From contig JAHBUZ010000004.1 in assembly GCA_019637815.1 (NCBI GenBank), positions 162,766 through 226,765 on the forward strand: a DNA stretch of 64,000 nucleotides, given 5' to 3'. The DNA comes from Chloroflexota bacterium (GTDB lineage: Bacteria > Chloroflexota > Limnocylindria > Limnocylindrales > CSP1-4). Within the stretch, counting starts at the first letter, position 1, and every line of letters starts with the position of its first letter. A model generated the notes under the pieces. It had not been told where the DNA came from and ran no database searches. It was given only the letters and a program-made list of their open reading frames with translations. The translations under genes were made by a program, and so were the position numbers. Of the stretch, positions 7,923 to 15,309 are shown one piece after another.

Positions 7923-10034
7923 CTACCGCGCGGAACGCCGGCCCACATAGTCGACCAGCACATACCGCCCCAGGTCCTCCGGGTCCGCGTGGAAGGCACG
8001 GCCGCGGTTGAGCCGTGTCACGTGCTCCACGAACGCGGCGAGCGCCGGTGACCGGTCGAGCATGAACGTGTTGATGACGATGCCGTCCCGTGTGCAGCGC
8101 ACCACCTCGCGGAGGGTCTCCCGGATGGTGCGTCGCGTGGGCGGATAGGCGAACTCCACCTGGCCGTCCTCGATGTGCGCCGTGGGCTCCCCGTCCGTGA
8201 TGACCAGCACGGACCGGTTGGCGCTCCGCGATCGGGCCAGCAGCCCACGCGCCACCTGCAACCCGTGCTGGAGGTTGGTGCCGTACTCCCAGGCATCCCA
8301 GCTGAGCGTGGCCAGCGCATCGGCCGGGATCTCGCGCGCGCTGTACGCGAAGCTGACGATGTGCAGCTGGTCCCGCGGGAACCGGCTGCGGATGAGCGCC
8401 TGGAGCGCGAGGGCGACCTTCTTGGCGGCGAGCGCGCAGTCCCGCAGCAGCATCGATCGGCTCATGTCCAGCAGGAGCACCGTGGCGGCGTCCGACCGCA
8501 CGTCCGCATCGCTGACCACGAAGTCTCCCGGGGACAGGAGCACGCGCCGACCGCCCGCAGCGACCCGCGCGGCCGACACGGCCGGAGCGTTCCGTGGATC
8601 GGCGAGCGCGCTCGCGAGCGTGGCCCGCAGGTCCAGGTCGAAGGGACGCCCGAACTGCCACGGGCTCGAGGTCTCGGCGCGCTCCCCTGCCCCACCCGTG
8701 CGTCGCACGTCGTGCTCACCGAAGGCGTCGCGGGACAGCCGCGCGAACAGCTGGTCGAGCACCTGCTGACCGAGCCGCCGCGCGCCCCGCGGCGTGAGCG
8801 TGAGCTGCTCGCCATCCCGCGAGACGTAGCCCGCCTCCTCGAGACGCCGCGCGAGGTCGCGCAACGCCGCCAGCTGGTCCGCCGCCTCGTCACCCAGCAG
8901 GTCGCGCACCTCCTCGTCCGCGAGGTCGCCCAGGTCCCCCGGCGAATCGAGACCATCGATCCGGTCCGCCAGCCGCTCCAGCCGACCGAGGCGGTCGAGC
9001 TGCCCGAGGGCCCCTTCCAACCCCAGCGGCTCCTGGCCACGGAAGCGCATCCGTCCACCGAGGCCACCGGGCAGCAGCTGGTCGAGGGTCGACGCGAGCT
9101 GCGCCAGGTCCCAGCGCAACCGGTCATCGCGGAGCAGGGCGTCCATCATCGACGCGAGCTCGTCGCGCTGCTCGGCAGACAGGGAGCGCATGAGGGACTG
9201 CATCGTGGCCATCCGCTCCTCGAGCGAGGCGACGATGTCATCGAGCGTCCGGGCACCCGGGAAGAAGCCGCCGTGGCGCGCCAGGAAATCGTCCACCTCC
9301 GCCTGGGCCGGCTCATCACCGGCGAGTCGTCGTTGGAGGAGCGCATCGAGGTCCCGCACCATCTCGCGGTTGGCGGCCAGCTGCTCGGGTGTCGCGTCCC
9401 GGATCGCATCGGCCATGCCCTCGAACACCGCGTCGAGCATCCGGCCACCCAGCCGATCGAGCAGCGCCTCGAACCGCTGACGGGCATCGGGCTCCAGGAA
9501 GTCGTAGTCCCGGAGCGCGCGGATCCGCTCACCGATGTCGGTCGGCAACGCATCCAGTCGCTCCTGGCGTCGGGCGGCCAGGTCCGCGGCCAGGACCTCC
9601 AGCTCCTCGCGGGCCGGGTCGCCGTCGGTGTCCTCGAACGCGCCGCCCGCCATCCGCCGCTCGATGCCGCGGCGCTCGGCGGCCACGATGGCGGCGAGCT
9701 CCTCGCGGATGTCACCGAGCACGTCGTCCAGCTGGTAGCGGGAGAGTGCCTCGCGTCGCGCCCGGGCGAGACGCTGCCGCAGGGCATCCAGGCCCGGTAG
9801 CGCCGCTGACCGAGGGTCCTCCCCGGCGGCCATGCCCCGACGCAGCAGCCGCATCAGGGCGTCCTCGACGTCCGACTCCTCGACCAGGTCGTCCGCCAGG
9901 GCACCCAGGACCTCGTCCGCCGTCAGGTCTGGCAGTCGCTGTCGACCGTCCCAGCGAGCGTACCGGACCTCGGCGCCGTCATAGGCCGGCCAGCCGTCCT
10001 CCCGTGGGTCATCGGCGCGCAGCGGCAGGCCCAT
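7923..10034 (-). CDS. VWA-domain protein, partner of a MoxR-like ATPase
   Basis: The 703-residue cytosolic protein has a long charged alpha-helical region rich in Arg, Glu and Leu (residues 1 to about 490). A C-terminal von Willebrand factor A domain follows (about 515-700), with the metal-site motif DMSRSM and the later VITDGEP. VWA proteins encoded beside MoxR/BchI-type ATPases usually act with them in metal insertion or assembly of protein complexes; that is family knowledge, not shown here. The ATG sits 3 nt after the stop of the repeat-encoded micro-ORF, and no ribosome site is seen, so translation may depend on coupling. Confidence 0.85.
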   Translation of the reverse strand: MGLPLRADDPREDGWPAYDGAEVRYARWDGRQRLPDLTADEVLGALADDLVEESDVEDALMRLLRRGMAAGEDPRSAALPGLDALRQRLARARREALSRYQLDDVLGDIREELAAIVAAERRGIERRMAGGAFEDTDGDPAREELEVLAADLAARRQERLDALPTDIGERIRALRDYDFLEPDARQRFEALLDRLGGRMLDAVFEGMADAIRDATPEQLAANREMVRDLDALLQRRLAGDEPAQAEVDDFLARHGGFFPGARTLDDIVASLEERMATMQSLMRSLSAEQRDELASMMDALLRDDRLRWDLAQLASTLDQLLPGGLGGRMRFRGQEPLGLEGALGQLDRLGRLERLADRIDGLDSPGDLGDLADEEVRDLLGDEAADQLAALRDLARRLEEAGYVSRDGEQLTLTPRGARRLGQQVLDQLFARLSRDAFGEHDVRRTGGAGERAETSSPWQFGRPFDLDLRATLASALADPRNAPAVSAARVAAGGRRVLLSPGDFVVSDADVRSDAATVLLLDMSRSMLLRDCALAAKKVALALQALIRSRFPRDQLHIVSFAYSAREIPADALATLSWDAWEYGTNLQHGLQVARGLLARSRSANRSVLVITDGEPTAHIEDGQVEFAYPPTRRTIRETLREVVRCTRDGIVINTFMLDRSPALAAFVEHVTRLNRGRAFHADPEDLGRYVLVDYVGRRSAR

Positions 10035-10179
10035 CGATCAGGCTCGCGGGGCCGTGGACCGGGCTCGGGTGGTCATCGCCCAGGCTCGCGTGGCCATGGA
10101 GGGCGAGCGGGCGACCATCGCCCGGGCTCGGGTGGCCATCGATCGTGCTCGAAGGTCCATCGGTCAGGCTCGGTAGGTG
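10033..10179. repeat. 21-bp minisatellite, seven degenerate units
   Basis: Units begin at 10033, 10054, 10075, 10096, 10117, 10138 and 10159, an exact 21-bp period. Typical units are ATCGCCCAGGCTCGCGTGGC plus C. The array spans the whole gap between the MoxR-like and VWA genes, including the stop of the first and the start of the second. Because 21 is a multiple of three it keeps one reading frame across the gap. Confidence 0.85.
10038..10160 (-). CDS. Micro-ORF made of heptad repeats (MATRARA-like)
   Basis: The minus strand of the minisatellite is an open frame of 40 codons. Its ATG comes 3 nt after the MoxR-like stop (TGA-CCG-ATG) and its TGA comes 3 nt before the VWA start (TGA-TCG-ATG). 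The peptide consists of seven-residue units such as MDLRARS, MATRARA and MATRAWA, strongly basic and with a Met at the head of five units. No ribosome site is visible, so it would be made only by re-initiation. Whether it is a real peptide, a coupling device or just a slippage product is open. Confidence 0.4.
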   Translation of the reverse strand: MDLRARSMATRARAMVARSPSMATRAWAMTTRARSTAPRA

Positions 10180-11579
10180 CCGCCGGTGACGGCGCGGTCC
10201 TTGTTGAGCAGTCGATGCAGATGGAGGCCCTCCAGCAGGAGCTCGACCGCGGAGGCCACCGCGACCGGCGATTCCCCGATGCCCAGCCGACCCACCGCGG
10301 TCGCCATGCCCGGCGTCTCGCGCATCCAGGCGACATAGTCGCGGGCCGGCACCGACTCCCCGGTGCGGATGACCAGGCCCGACCCGAACGCCTCGACGAC
10401 GTCCCCCAGGTCATCGAGGTCCACGTGCTGGCCGAAGGTCTCATGGACGGCCCGCGCGATGAGTCGGTCCACGATGCGCTCCTCGGGCACGTCATCGCTG
10501 AGCGTCTCCAGCTCGATCTTGCCGGTCGTGGAGGGCACGAGCGCACCCAGGTCGCTGATACGGGGCGCGGCCGCGTGCTCACCGAGCCGCACGGCGCGTC
10601 GGAGGGCATTGGCGGCCAGCGTCTCCAGGTTCGCGATGCTCACCCGGACGCTCACGCCCGAGCGCTGGCTGACCTCCGGTGCACGACGCGCGAGATGCGA
10701 CATCCGCGCCACGATCTCGAGCATGAAGGGTGGTTCCTCGAGCGCGATCGACGGGTCATCGAACGTCGTCCGCTCCTGGCGCATGATGGCCATCTCGAGC
10801 TCGATGGTGCGGGGATAGTGCGTCCGGATCTGGGAGCCCAGGCGGTCCTTGAGGGGCGTGATGATGCGACCCCGGCTGGTGTAGTCCTCCGGATTCGCGG
10901 TGGCCACGAACGCGAGGTCCAGCGGCAGCCGGATGGTGTGGCCACGGACCTGGACATCCCGCTCCTCGAGGATGTTGAGCAGGCCTACCTGGATGCGCTC
11001 GGCGAGGTCCGGCAGCTCGTTGATGGTCAGGATGCCCCGGTTGGTGCGCGGGATGAGCCCGAAGTGGATGGTCGATTCGTCGGCCAGGTAGCGACCCTCG
11101 GCGACCTTGATTGGGTCGATCTCCCCCACCAGGTCCGCGATGGTGATGTCCGGGGTGGCCAGCTTCTCGCCGTAGCGGCGGTCGCGCGGCAGCCACTCGA
11201 TGGGCGTGGCGTCGCCGTCCGCGACGATGCGCTCGACGGTCGCGCTCGTGATGGGCGCGAGCGGATCCTCCCGCAGATCCGTGCCCGCGACCACGGGGAT
11301 GTGCTCGTCCAGGAGGCGCGTCAACGAGCGGGCGATGCGCGTCTTTGCCTGGCCCCGCTCACCGAGCAGCACGATGTCCTGGCCCGCCAGGATCGCGTTC
11401 TGGACCGCCGGGATGACCGTGGACTCGTAGCCCGCGATGCCCTGGAACACGTCCTCGTCCCCGGCCAGCGCCGCGAGCAGGTTGGCGCGCATCTCCGCCT
11501 TGACGCTGCGCGTCTGGTAGCCGCTCGCACGCAGCTCACCGAGCGTGGCCGGGCGGCGAGTGGACGAGGGTGACGCCAT
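10164..11579 (-). CDS. MoxR/Mg-chelatase-like AAA ATPase
   Basis: The 471-residue protein is an AAA+ ATPase of the magnesium-chelatase/MoxR branch. It shows P-loop LLGERGQAKTRIARSL, the segment GILTINELPDLAERIQ in place of a classical Walker B, then LLNILEERDVQVRG and the sensor region FVATANPEDYTSRGRI. Such ATPases remodel targets together with a VWA protein, here the next gene downstream. The ATG at 11579 is preferred to one 18 nt upstream because AGGGG lies 6 nt before it. The C-terminal 100 residues are helical and probably regulate assembly. Confidence 0.85.
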   Translation of the reverse strand: MASPSSTRRPATLGELRASGYQTRSVKAEMRANLLAALAGDEDVFQGIAGYESTVIPAVQNAILAGQDIVLLGERGQAKTRIARSLTRLLDEHIPVVAGTDLREDPLAPITSATVERIVADGDATPIEWLPRDRRYGEKLATPDITIADLVGEIDPIKVAEGRYLADESTIHFGLIPRTNRGILTINELPDLAERIQVGLLNILEERDVQVRGHTIRLPLDLAFVATANPEDYTSRGRIITPLKDRLGSQIRTHYPRTIELEMAIMRQERTTFDDPSIALEEPPFMLEIVARMSHLARRAPEVSQRSGVSVRVSIANLETLAANALRRAVRLGEHAAAPRISDLGALVPSTTGKIELETLSDDVPEERIVDRLIARAVHETFGQHVDLDDLGDVVEAFGSGLVIRTGESVPARDYVAWMRETPGMATAVGRLGIGESPVAVASAVELLLEGLHLHRLLNKDRAVTGGTYRA

Positions 11580-11740
11580 CGTGATCCCCTGGTGCATGGC
11601 TCGCCGAGCGGCGAACGAGCGTGCGACCCGCTTCGAGGCTACCACCAACGGCGTGCGTCGCCCGGTAGCGGTCGGGTGACGATCGGCTGGGCACGCCGGG
11701 CCACGGCGGGAGCGCCGCAGGGATCCGCGGCGGCGGTCCG

Positions 11741-11774
11741 CGTGTCTGCCAGTCACGAGATCGCGCTTCCCGTC
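11741..11774 (+). repeat. 34-bp element, copy 1
   Basis: The sequence begins CGTGTCTGCCAGTCACGAGA and ends GCGCTTCCCGTC. It is identical to copies at 11810 and 11871. The element is non-coding. Confidence 0.85.
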
Positions 11775-11809
11775 GGGCCGCCCGCGCGCCTGCTACCTCG
11801 GTTCGGACG

Positions 11810-11843
11810 CGTGTCTGCCAGTCACGAGATCGCGCTTCCCGTC
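11810..11843 (+). repeat. 34-bp element, copy 2
   Basis: This is identical to copy 1 over 34 bp, and shares a further 12 bp (CGGGCGCCATCG) with copy 3, so copies 2 and 3 are 46 bp long. Confidence 0.85.
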
Positions 11844-11870
11844 CGGGCGCCATCGCAGGGGTGTTCGCCG

Positions 11871-11904
11871 CGTGTCTGCCAGTCACGAGATCGCGCTTCC
11901 CGTC
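11871..11904 (+). repeat. 34-bp element, copy 3
   Basis: This copy starts 61 bp after copy 2 (copy 1 to 2 is 69 bp). It continues with the same 12-bp extension as copy 2. Confidence 0.85.
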
Positions 11905-12071
11905 CGGGCGCCATCGTCAGGGGGACCACGACTGGCCGCTTCTGGATGCACGTCGGCGCACTTCGGATGCTCTACGTCCTCGATCGTACCCACATCGCCG
12001 TGTCTCGCATCCGATCGATCCCCAGAGCCCGAGACACGGGCGGATCGGAGCCCGCCACCCTGCTGACCCAT

Positions 12072-12094
12072 CGATCTCGTGACTGCCAGACACG
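12072..12094 (-). repeat. 34-bp element, inverted partial copy
   Basis: About 22 bp of the element occur here in reverse orientation (ATCTCGTGACTGCCAGACAC) with one substitution. This argues against a CRISPR array and for a dispersed repeat family. Confidence 0.7.
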
Positions 12095-12222
12095 GGCTCG
12101 GACCCGACACCCGACACCGCCGGCTCCACGGGCACGGACGTCGCAGGCGCCTCACGCTCCCGTTCGCAGGAGCTCCACGCTACCGTTCGCAGGCGTTCGA
12201 CGCTACCATCCGCCGACTCGTT

Positions 12223-13026
12223 TCAGTGGACGGGCGGCGTCCCGCGGTCGTGGTCGTGTGGCTGTGGATCGGTGAGCGGCGAATGGACGGGTGATGGCGT
12301 CGCGACCGGATGGGCGGGTGCGGCCACGCGTGGCGGCTCGGCCGCCAGCACCTCCTCCAGGGTAGCGGGGCCCGGCTGGCCCGCCACGAGACGCCGCAGC
12401 GCCAGCGCGCGTCGCGCGATCGCCTCCTCGAGATCCGCCTGGCTGCGGTCCACGCGGTCGGCGAGCTCGGGTGCCACGCCCCACGAGAAGTCGTCGAACG
12501 TGTCCTCCTCCGTCCGCCATGTCGCGAGCACGGCGGGTGGCCGGCGCTGGACATGGCCCTGCGGGTCGCGCTCGGCGGGCCGGAGATAGTGGGCAGCACG
12601 CACCCGCAGGCCATCACCGATCGGTCCGGGGCGTGCCACGAGCGGCACCCGCTCCAGCACCAGCACGAGCCCCAGGCGCCGCACGGCATCCTCGGGCAGC
12701 TCGTGGGCATCGCCGGTCAGACGCGTCAAGGCCGTCCGCAGGTCGGGTGCCTCCACCATCACCGCGAGGCGCTCCCCGTCCCGCATCGATGCAGCGAGCG
12801 CTGCGACGGTCAGGGGCGCGCGGTCAGCATCGAGGACCGTGCCGGGAGTGGCGGGTGGCAGTCCGAGCACCGCCCTCGCCACGGTCTCGCGGTCGCTCGA
12901 GGGAGCCAGGCCGGTCACGATCACCGGTGACCCGCCCTCCACCAGCAGCCACACGAGTGCCGCGAGGTCGGCATCGAGGACGCCATCGCGCACGAGATCG
13001 GGCAGGGTGACGGACGACTCGGACAC
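12223..13026 (-). CDS. Hypothetical protein, possibly a degenerate secretion-type ATPase
   Basis: The 267-residue product has GVLDADLAALVWLLVEGG then PVIVTGLAPSSDRETVARAV. This resembles the region around a P-loop in some type II/IV secretion-like ATPases, but lacks GKT. Later it has RVRAAHYLRPAERDPQGHVQ and PAVLATW. I recognise no catalytic motif, so any ATPase link is tentative. The GTG start is chosen because TATCCT lies exactly 6 nt upstream (13033-13038), a leaderless-type signal. The last 40 residues are Pro- and His-rich. Confidence 0.55.
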   Translation of the reverse strand: MSESSVTLPDLVRDGVLDADLAALVWLLVEGGSPVIVTGLAPSSDRETVARAVLGLPPATPGTVLDADRAPLTVAALAASMRDGERLAVMVEAPDLRTALTRLTGDAHELPEDAVRRLGLVLVLERVPLVARPGPIGDGLRVRAAHYLRPAERDPQGHVQRRPPAVLATWRTEEDTFDDFSWGVAPELADRVDRSQADLEEAIARRALALRRLVAGQPGPATLEEVLAAEPPRVAAPAHPVATPSPVHSPLTDPQPHDHDRGTPPVH

Positions 13027-13077
13027 GAGCCGAGGATACCGGCCGGTCCCCGAGCCGGTGGAAGCTGGCGCTTGATG

Positions 13078-13091
13078 TAGCATATATGCTA
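13078..13091. promoter_or_regulatory. Perfect 14-bp palindrome, candidate operator
   Basis: TAGCATATATGCTA is a perfect palindrome in an otherwise GC-rich context, 36 bp before the ABC exporter start. Its AT-rich dyad resembles sites of PadR- or GntR-type regulators of drug exporters. The regulator is not identified; the nearby Cro/C1-type gene is one candidate. Confidence 0.55.
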
Positions 13092-13127
13092 TCGTTCGTT
13101 GCAGATACACGCTCGTCAGGAGGCTGC

Positions 13128-14099
13128 ATGCTGCGGATGTCCCTACCAGTCACTCCGGACGTGCGCACGGAGCCCCAGGGCCACCCTGCCCACGCCGGCC
13201 CTCCCCCTGCGGTCGATGCCCGTGGCCTGCGCATGCGCTACGGCTCCCGGTACGCCCTCGATGGCGTCGACCTGCGCATCGACCGCGGCGAGGTCGTGGT
13301 CATCCTGGGTCCCAACGGCGCCGGCAAGACGACGCTCATCGAGATCCTCGAGGGCATCCGACATCCCTCCGCCGGGACCGCACAGGTCCTGGGGCAGGAC
13401 CCATGGCACGCCGACGACGCGTGGCGGGCACGGGTCGGCGTGGTCCTCCAGTCGTGGCGCGATCATGCCAAGTGGCGGGTCCGTGACCTGCTCCATCACC
13501 TTGGCTCGTTCTACGCGCCGTGGTCGAGCACGGAGCGCCGGCGGCCCGTCGACACGGACGAGCTGCTGGGGCTCGTGGGCCTCGCGGCGGCCGCGGACCA
13601 GCGTGTGGCGACCCTCTCGGGTGGCATGCGCCGCCGGCTGGACGTCGCGATCGGCCTCGTGGGCCGACCGGAGCTGCTGTTCCTCGACGAGCCCACCGCT
13701 GGGTTCGACCCGGAGGCCCGGCGCGACTTCCACGAGATGATCCACGGCCTCACCGACCTGGAGGGCATGACCGTGCTGCTGACCACCCACGACCTCGCGG
13801 AGGCGGAGCGTCTCGCGGATCGCATCGTGATCCTGGCGAGTGGACGTGTCCGCGCCGAGGGCAGCCCGGACGCGCTGTCCCGCCAGGCGTCCGCATCCTC
13901 CGAGGTGCGCTGGACGATCGACGGGCAGCGGCAGGTGCACGCGACCATCGACGCGGTCCCGTTCGTGCAGCAGCTGCTGGCCGCCCACGGAGACGCGCTG
14001 ACCGACCTGGAGGTGCGCCGCGCATCGCTGGAGGACGCGTACCTCACCCTCGTCCGCGACCAGGAAGCGACCCAGCCCGGCGAGGTACCCGCGGCATGA
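13128..14099 (+). CDS. ABC-2 type exporter, ATP-binding protein
   Basis: This 323-residue ATPase has Walker A GPNGAGKTT, signature LSGGMRRRL, Walker B LLFLDEPTAGFD and LTTHDLAEAE, and a C-terminal domain as in DrrA/CcmA-type exporters of drugs or lipids. The ATG at 13128 follows AGGAGG by 4 nt; an ATG 9 nt further on is an alternative. An AT-rich palindrome upstream may be its operator. The stop overlaps the start of the permease gene. Confidence 0.9.
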   Translation: MLRMSLPVTPDVRTEPQGHPAHAGPPPAVDARGLRMRYGSRYALDGVDLRIDRGEVVVILGPNGAGKTTLIEILEGIRHPSAGTAQVLGQDPWHADDAWRARVGVVLQSWRDHAKWRVRDLLHHLGSFYAPWSSTERRRPVDTDELLGLVGLAAAADQRVATLSGGMRRRLDVAIGLVGRPELLFLDEPTAGFDPEARRDFHEMIHGLTDLEGMTVLLTTHDLAEAERLADRIVILASGRVRAEGSPDALSRQASASSEVRWTIDGQRQVHATIDAVPFVQQLLAAHGDALTDLEVRRASLEDAYLTLVRDQEATQPGEVPAA

Positions 14100-14947
14100 A
14101 CCTCCCCCTGCACGCCATCCGCGCCGGCCTCTCCCGCGGCGTGACCCAGTTCCTCCAGATCCTCCTGTCCAGGGAAGGCTCCGCCAACGCCATCATCTTC
14201 AGCAGCATCCCGCTGGTCGTGTTCGTGCTCATGGGTGACGCGAGGGTCGGCGACACTGCCGTGCCGCTCGCCGTGTTCGCGATGCCCGGCGCGGTCGCTG
14301 CCATGATCGCGTTCGGCGCGGTCCTCAACCCCGCCTACTACCTGTCGTTCGAGCGAGAGGACGGGACGTTGCTGCGCATGCGGTCCGTGCCGTCGGGGAT
14401 GGTCGGCTACGTCATCGGTCGGGTCACCCAGGACGCGTTCGATACGCTCGTCGGTGTGGCGATCGTGCTCGTCGGTGGTCTCGTGCTGCTGTCGGGAGTG
14501 TCGCTCGGCGGGCTGACGGACGTGCTGGTCCTGGGCGCCCTCATCGTGCTCGGCCTGCTCGCCATGATCCCCATCGGGCTGATCATCGGCTCCCTCATCC
14601 GGAACCCCCGGTTCGTGTTCGGCATCGGGGTCATCGTGCTTGCCGTGCTCGCCGTCATCTCCGGGATCTGGTTCCCCATCCAGGAGCTGCCGGGGTGGCT
14701 GGCGGCGATCGCCCAGGTCTTCCCGATCTACTGGCTGGGCCTGGGCATGCGCTCGGTGTTCCTGCCGGAGGCGGCGGTCGCGCTCGAGGTCGATGGGTCG
14801 TGGCGACCGCTGGAGACGTTCGCGGTCCTTGGCGCGTGGACCGTGGCGGGTCTCGTCGCGGCGCCGACGATCCTCCGACGGATGGCCGCCCGGGAGTCCG
14901 GCTCCGCGGTCGAGGGTGCGCGGACGCGTGCGCTCCAGCGCGGGTGA
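14096..14947 (+). CDS. ABC-2 type exporter, permease
   Basis: The 283-residue membrane protein has six predicted helices, with the family pattern FEREDGTLLRMRSVPSG after the second helix and SGIWFPIQELPGWLAAIAQ before the last. It starts at an ATG overlapping the ATPase stop (ATGA), forming a two-gene exporter. The substrate is unknown, possibly a drug or lipid. A small Cro/C1-type regulator gene follows 71 bp later. Confidence 0.88.
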   Translation: MNLPLHAIRAGLSRGVTQFLQILLSREGSANAIIFSSIPLVVFVLMGDARVGDTAVPLAVFAMPGAVAAMIAFGAVLNPAYYLSFEREDGTLLRMRSVPSGMVGYVIGRVTQDAFDTLVGVAIVLVGGLVLLSGVSLGGLTDVLVLGALIVLGLLAMIPIGLIIGSLIRNPRFVFGIGVIVLAVLAVISGIWFPIQELPGWLAAIAQVFPIYWLGLGMRSVFLPEAAVALEVDGSWRPLETFAVLGAWTVAGLVAAPTILRRMAARESGSAVEGARTRALQRG

Positions 14948-15018
14948 GACGAGCGATGGATCGTGCCACCGTCCAGGTGGTCATGCGCGTCCCGCCTGCG
15001 CCGCGCCGGGGCTGATCG

Positions 15019-15255
15019 ATGGCCGAGATCGTCCACAACCGCATCGCGATGCTCCGCGCGGAGCGTCGGGTGAGCCGACGCCAGCTCGCGGACGCCCTGG
15101 GGGTGCACTACCAGACCATCGGCTACCTCGAGCGGGGCGAGTTCAGCCCGAGCCTGTTCCTCGCGCTCCGGATCGCGGCCTACTTCGAGGTCCCGGTGGA
15201 GGTGGTGTTCGGGCTCCAGCCCTTCCCGCGCCTCGGCTCCGACACCGACGGCTGA
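15019..15255 (+). CDS. Small Cro/C1-type helix-turn-helix regulator
   Basis: The 78-residue protein is almost entirely one HTH domain of the XRE family, with RRQLADALGVHYQTIGYLER as the helix-turn-helix and FSPSLFLALRIAAYFEVPVE after it. This compact YozG-like form is often found beside ABC-2 exporters. It lies downstream of the exporter pair in the same direction and may control it. The ribosome site is weak (GGGGCTGATCG). Confidence 0.85.
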   Translation: MAEIVHNRIAMLRAERRVSRRQLADALGVHYQTIGYLERGEFSPSLFLALRIAAYFEVPVEVVFGLQPFPRLGSDTDG

Positions 15256-15258
15256 GCG

Positions 15259-15279
15259 GTCCCGACCCCACGCCGGGAC
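15259..15279. terminator. Short hairpin between convergent genes
   Basis: GTCCCG (15259-15264) and CGGGAC (15274-15279) can pair around a 9-nt loop, right after the regulator stop and before the convergent dehydrogenase end. There is no T-run, so confidence is low. Confidence 0.3.
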
Positions 15280-15309
15280 GCAGCCCCGGCCTGGGTGCGC
15301 TGCTGGTCG

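Larger units (their letters stand above)
11580..12222. other. Repeat-rich non-coding block
   Basis: No gene is supported in these 643 bp. The block carries three direct copies and one inverted partial copy of a 34-bp element (listed separately). It also has a perfect 10-bp inverted repeat CCGTGTCTCG (11998-12007) / CGAGACACGG (12030-12039), and CTACCGTTCGCAGG-like repeats near 12150-12200. These may be a family of mobile or REP-like elements. Confidence 0.6.

Noticed and set aside
11741..11916. CRISPR-like array (three 34-bp repeats with 35- and 27-nt intervals)
   Set aside because: Intervals are unequal, two copies share extra sequence beyond the repeat, an inverted copy exists nearby and no cas gene is present.
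14400..14420. CTACGTCATCGG-like sequence resembling the shared 17-mer
   Set aside because: It lies inside the ABC permease coding sequence (encoding GYVIGR) and is only a partial match.
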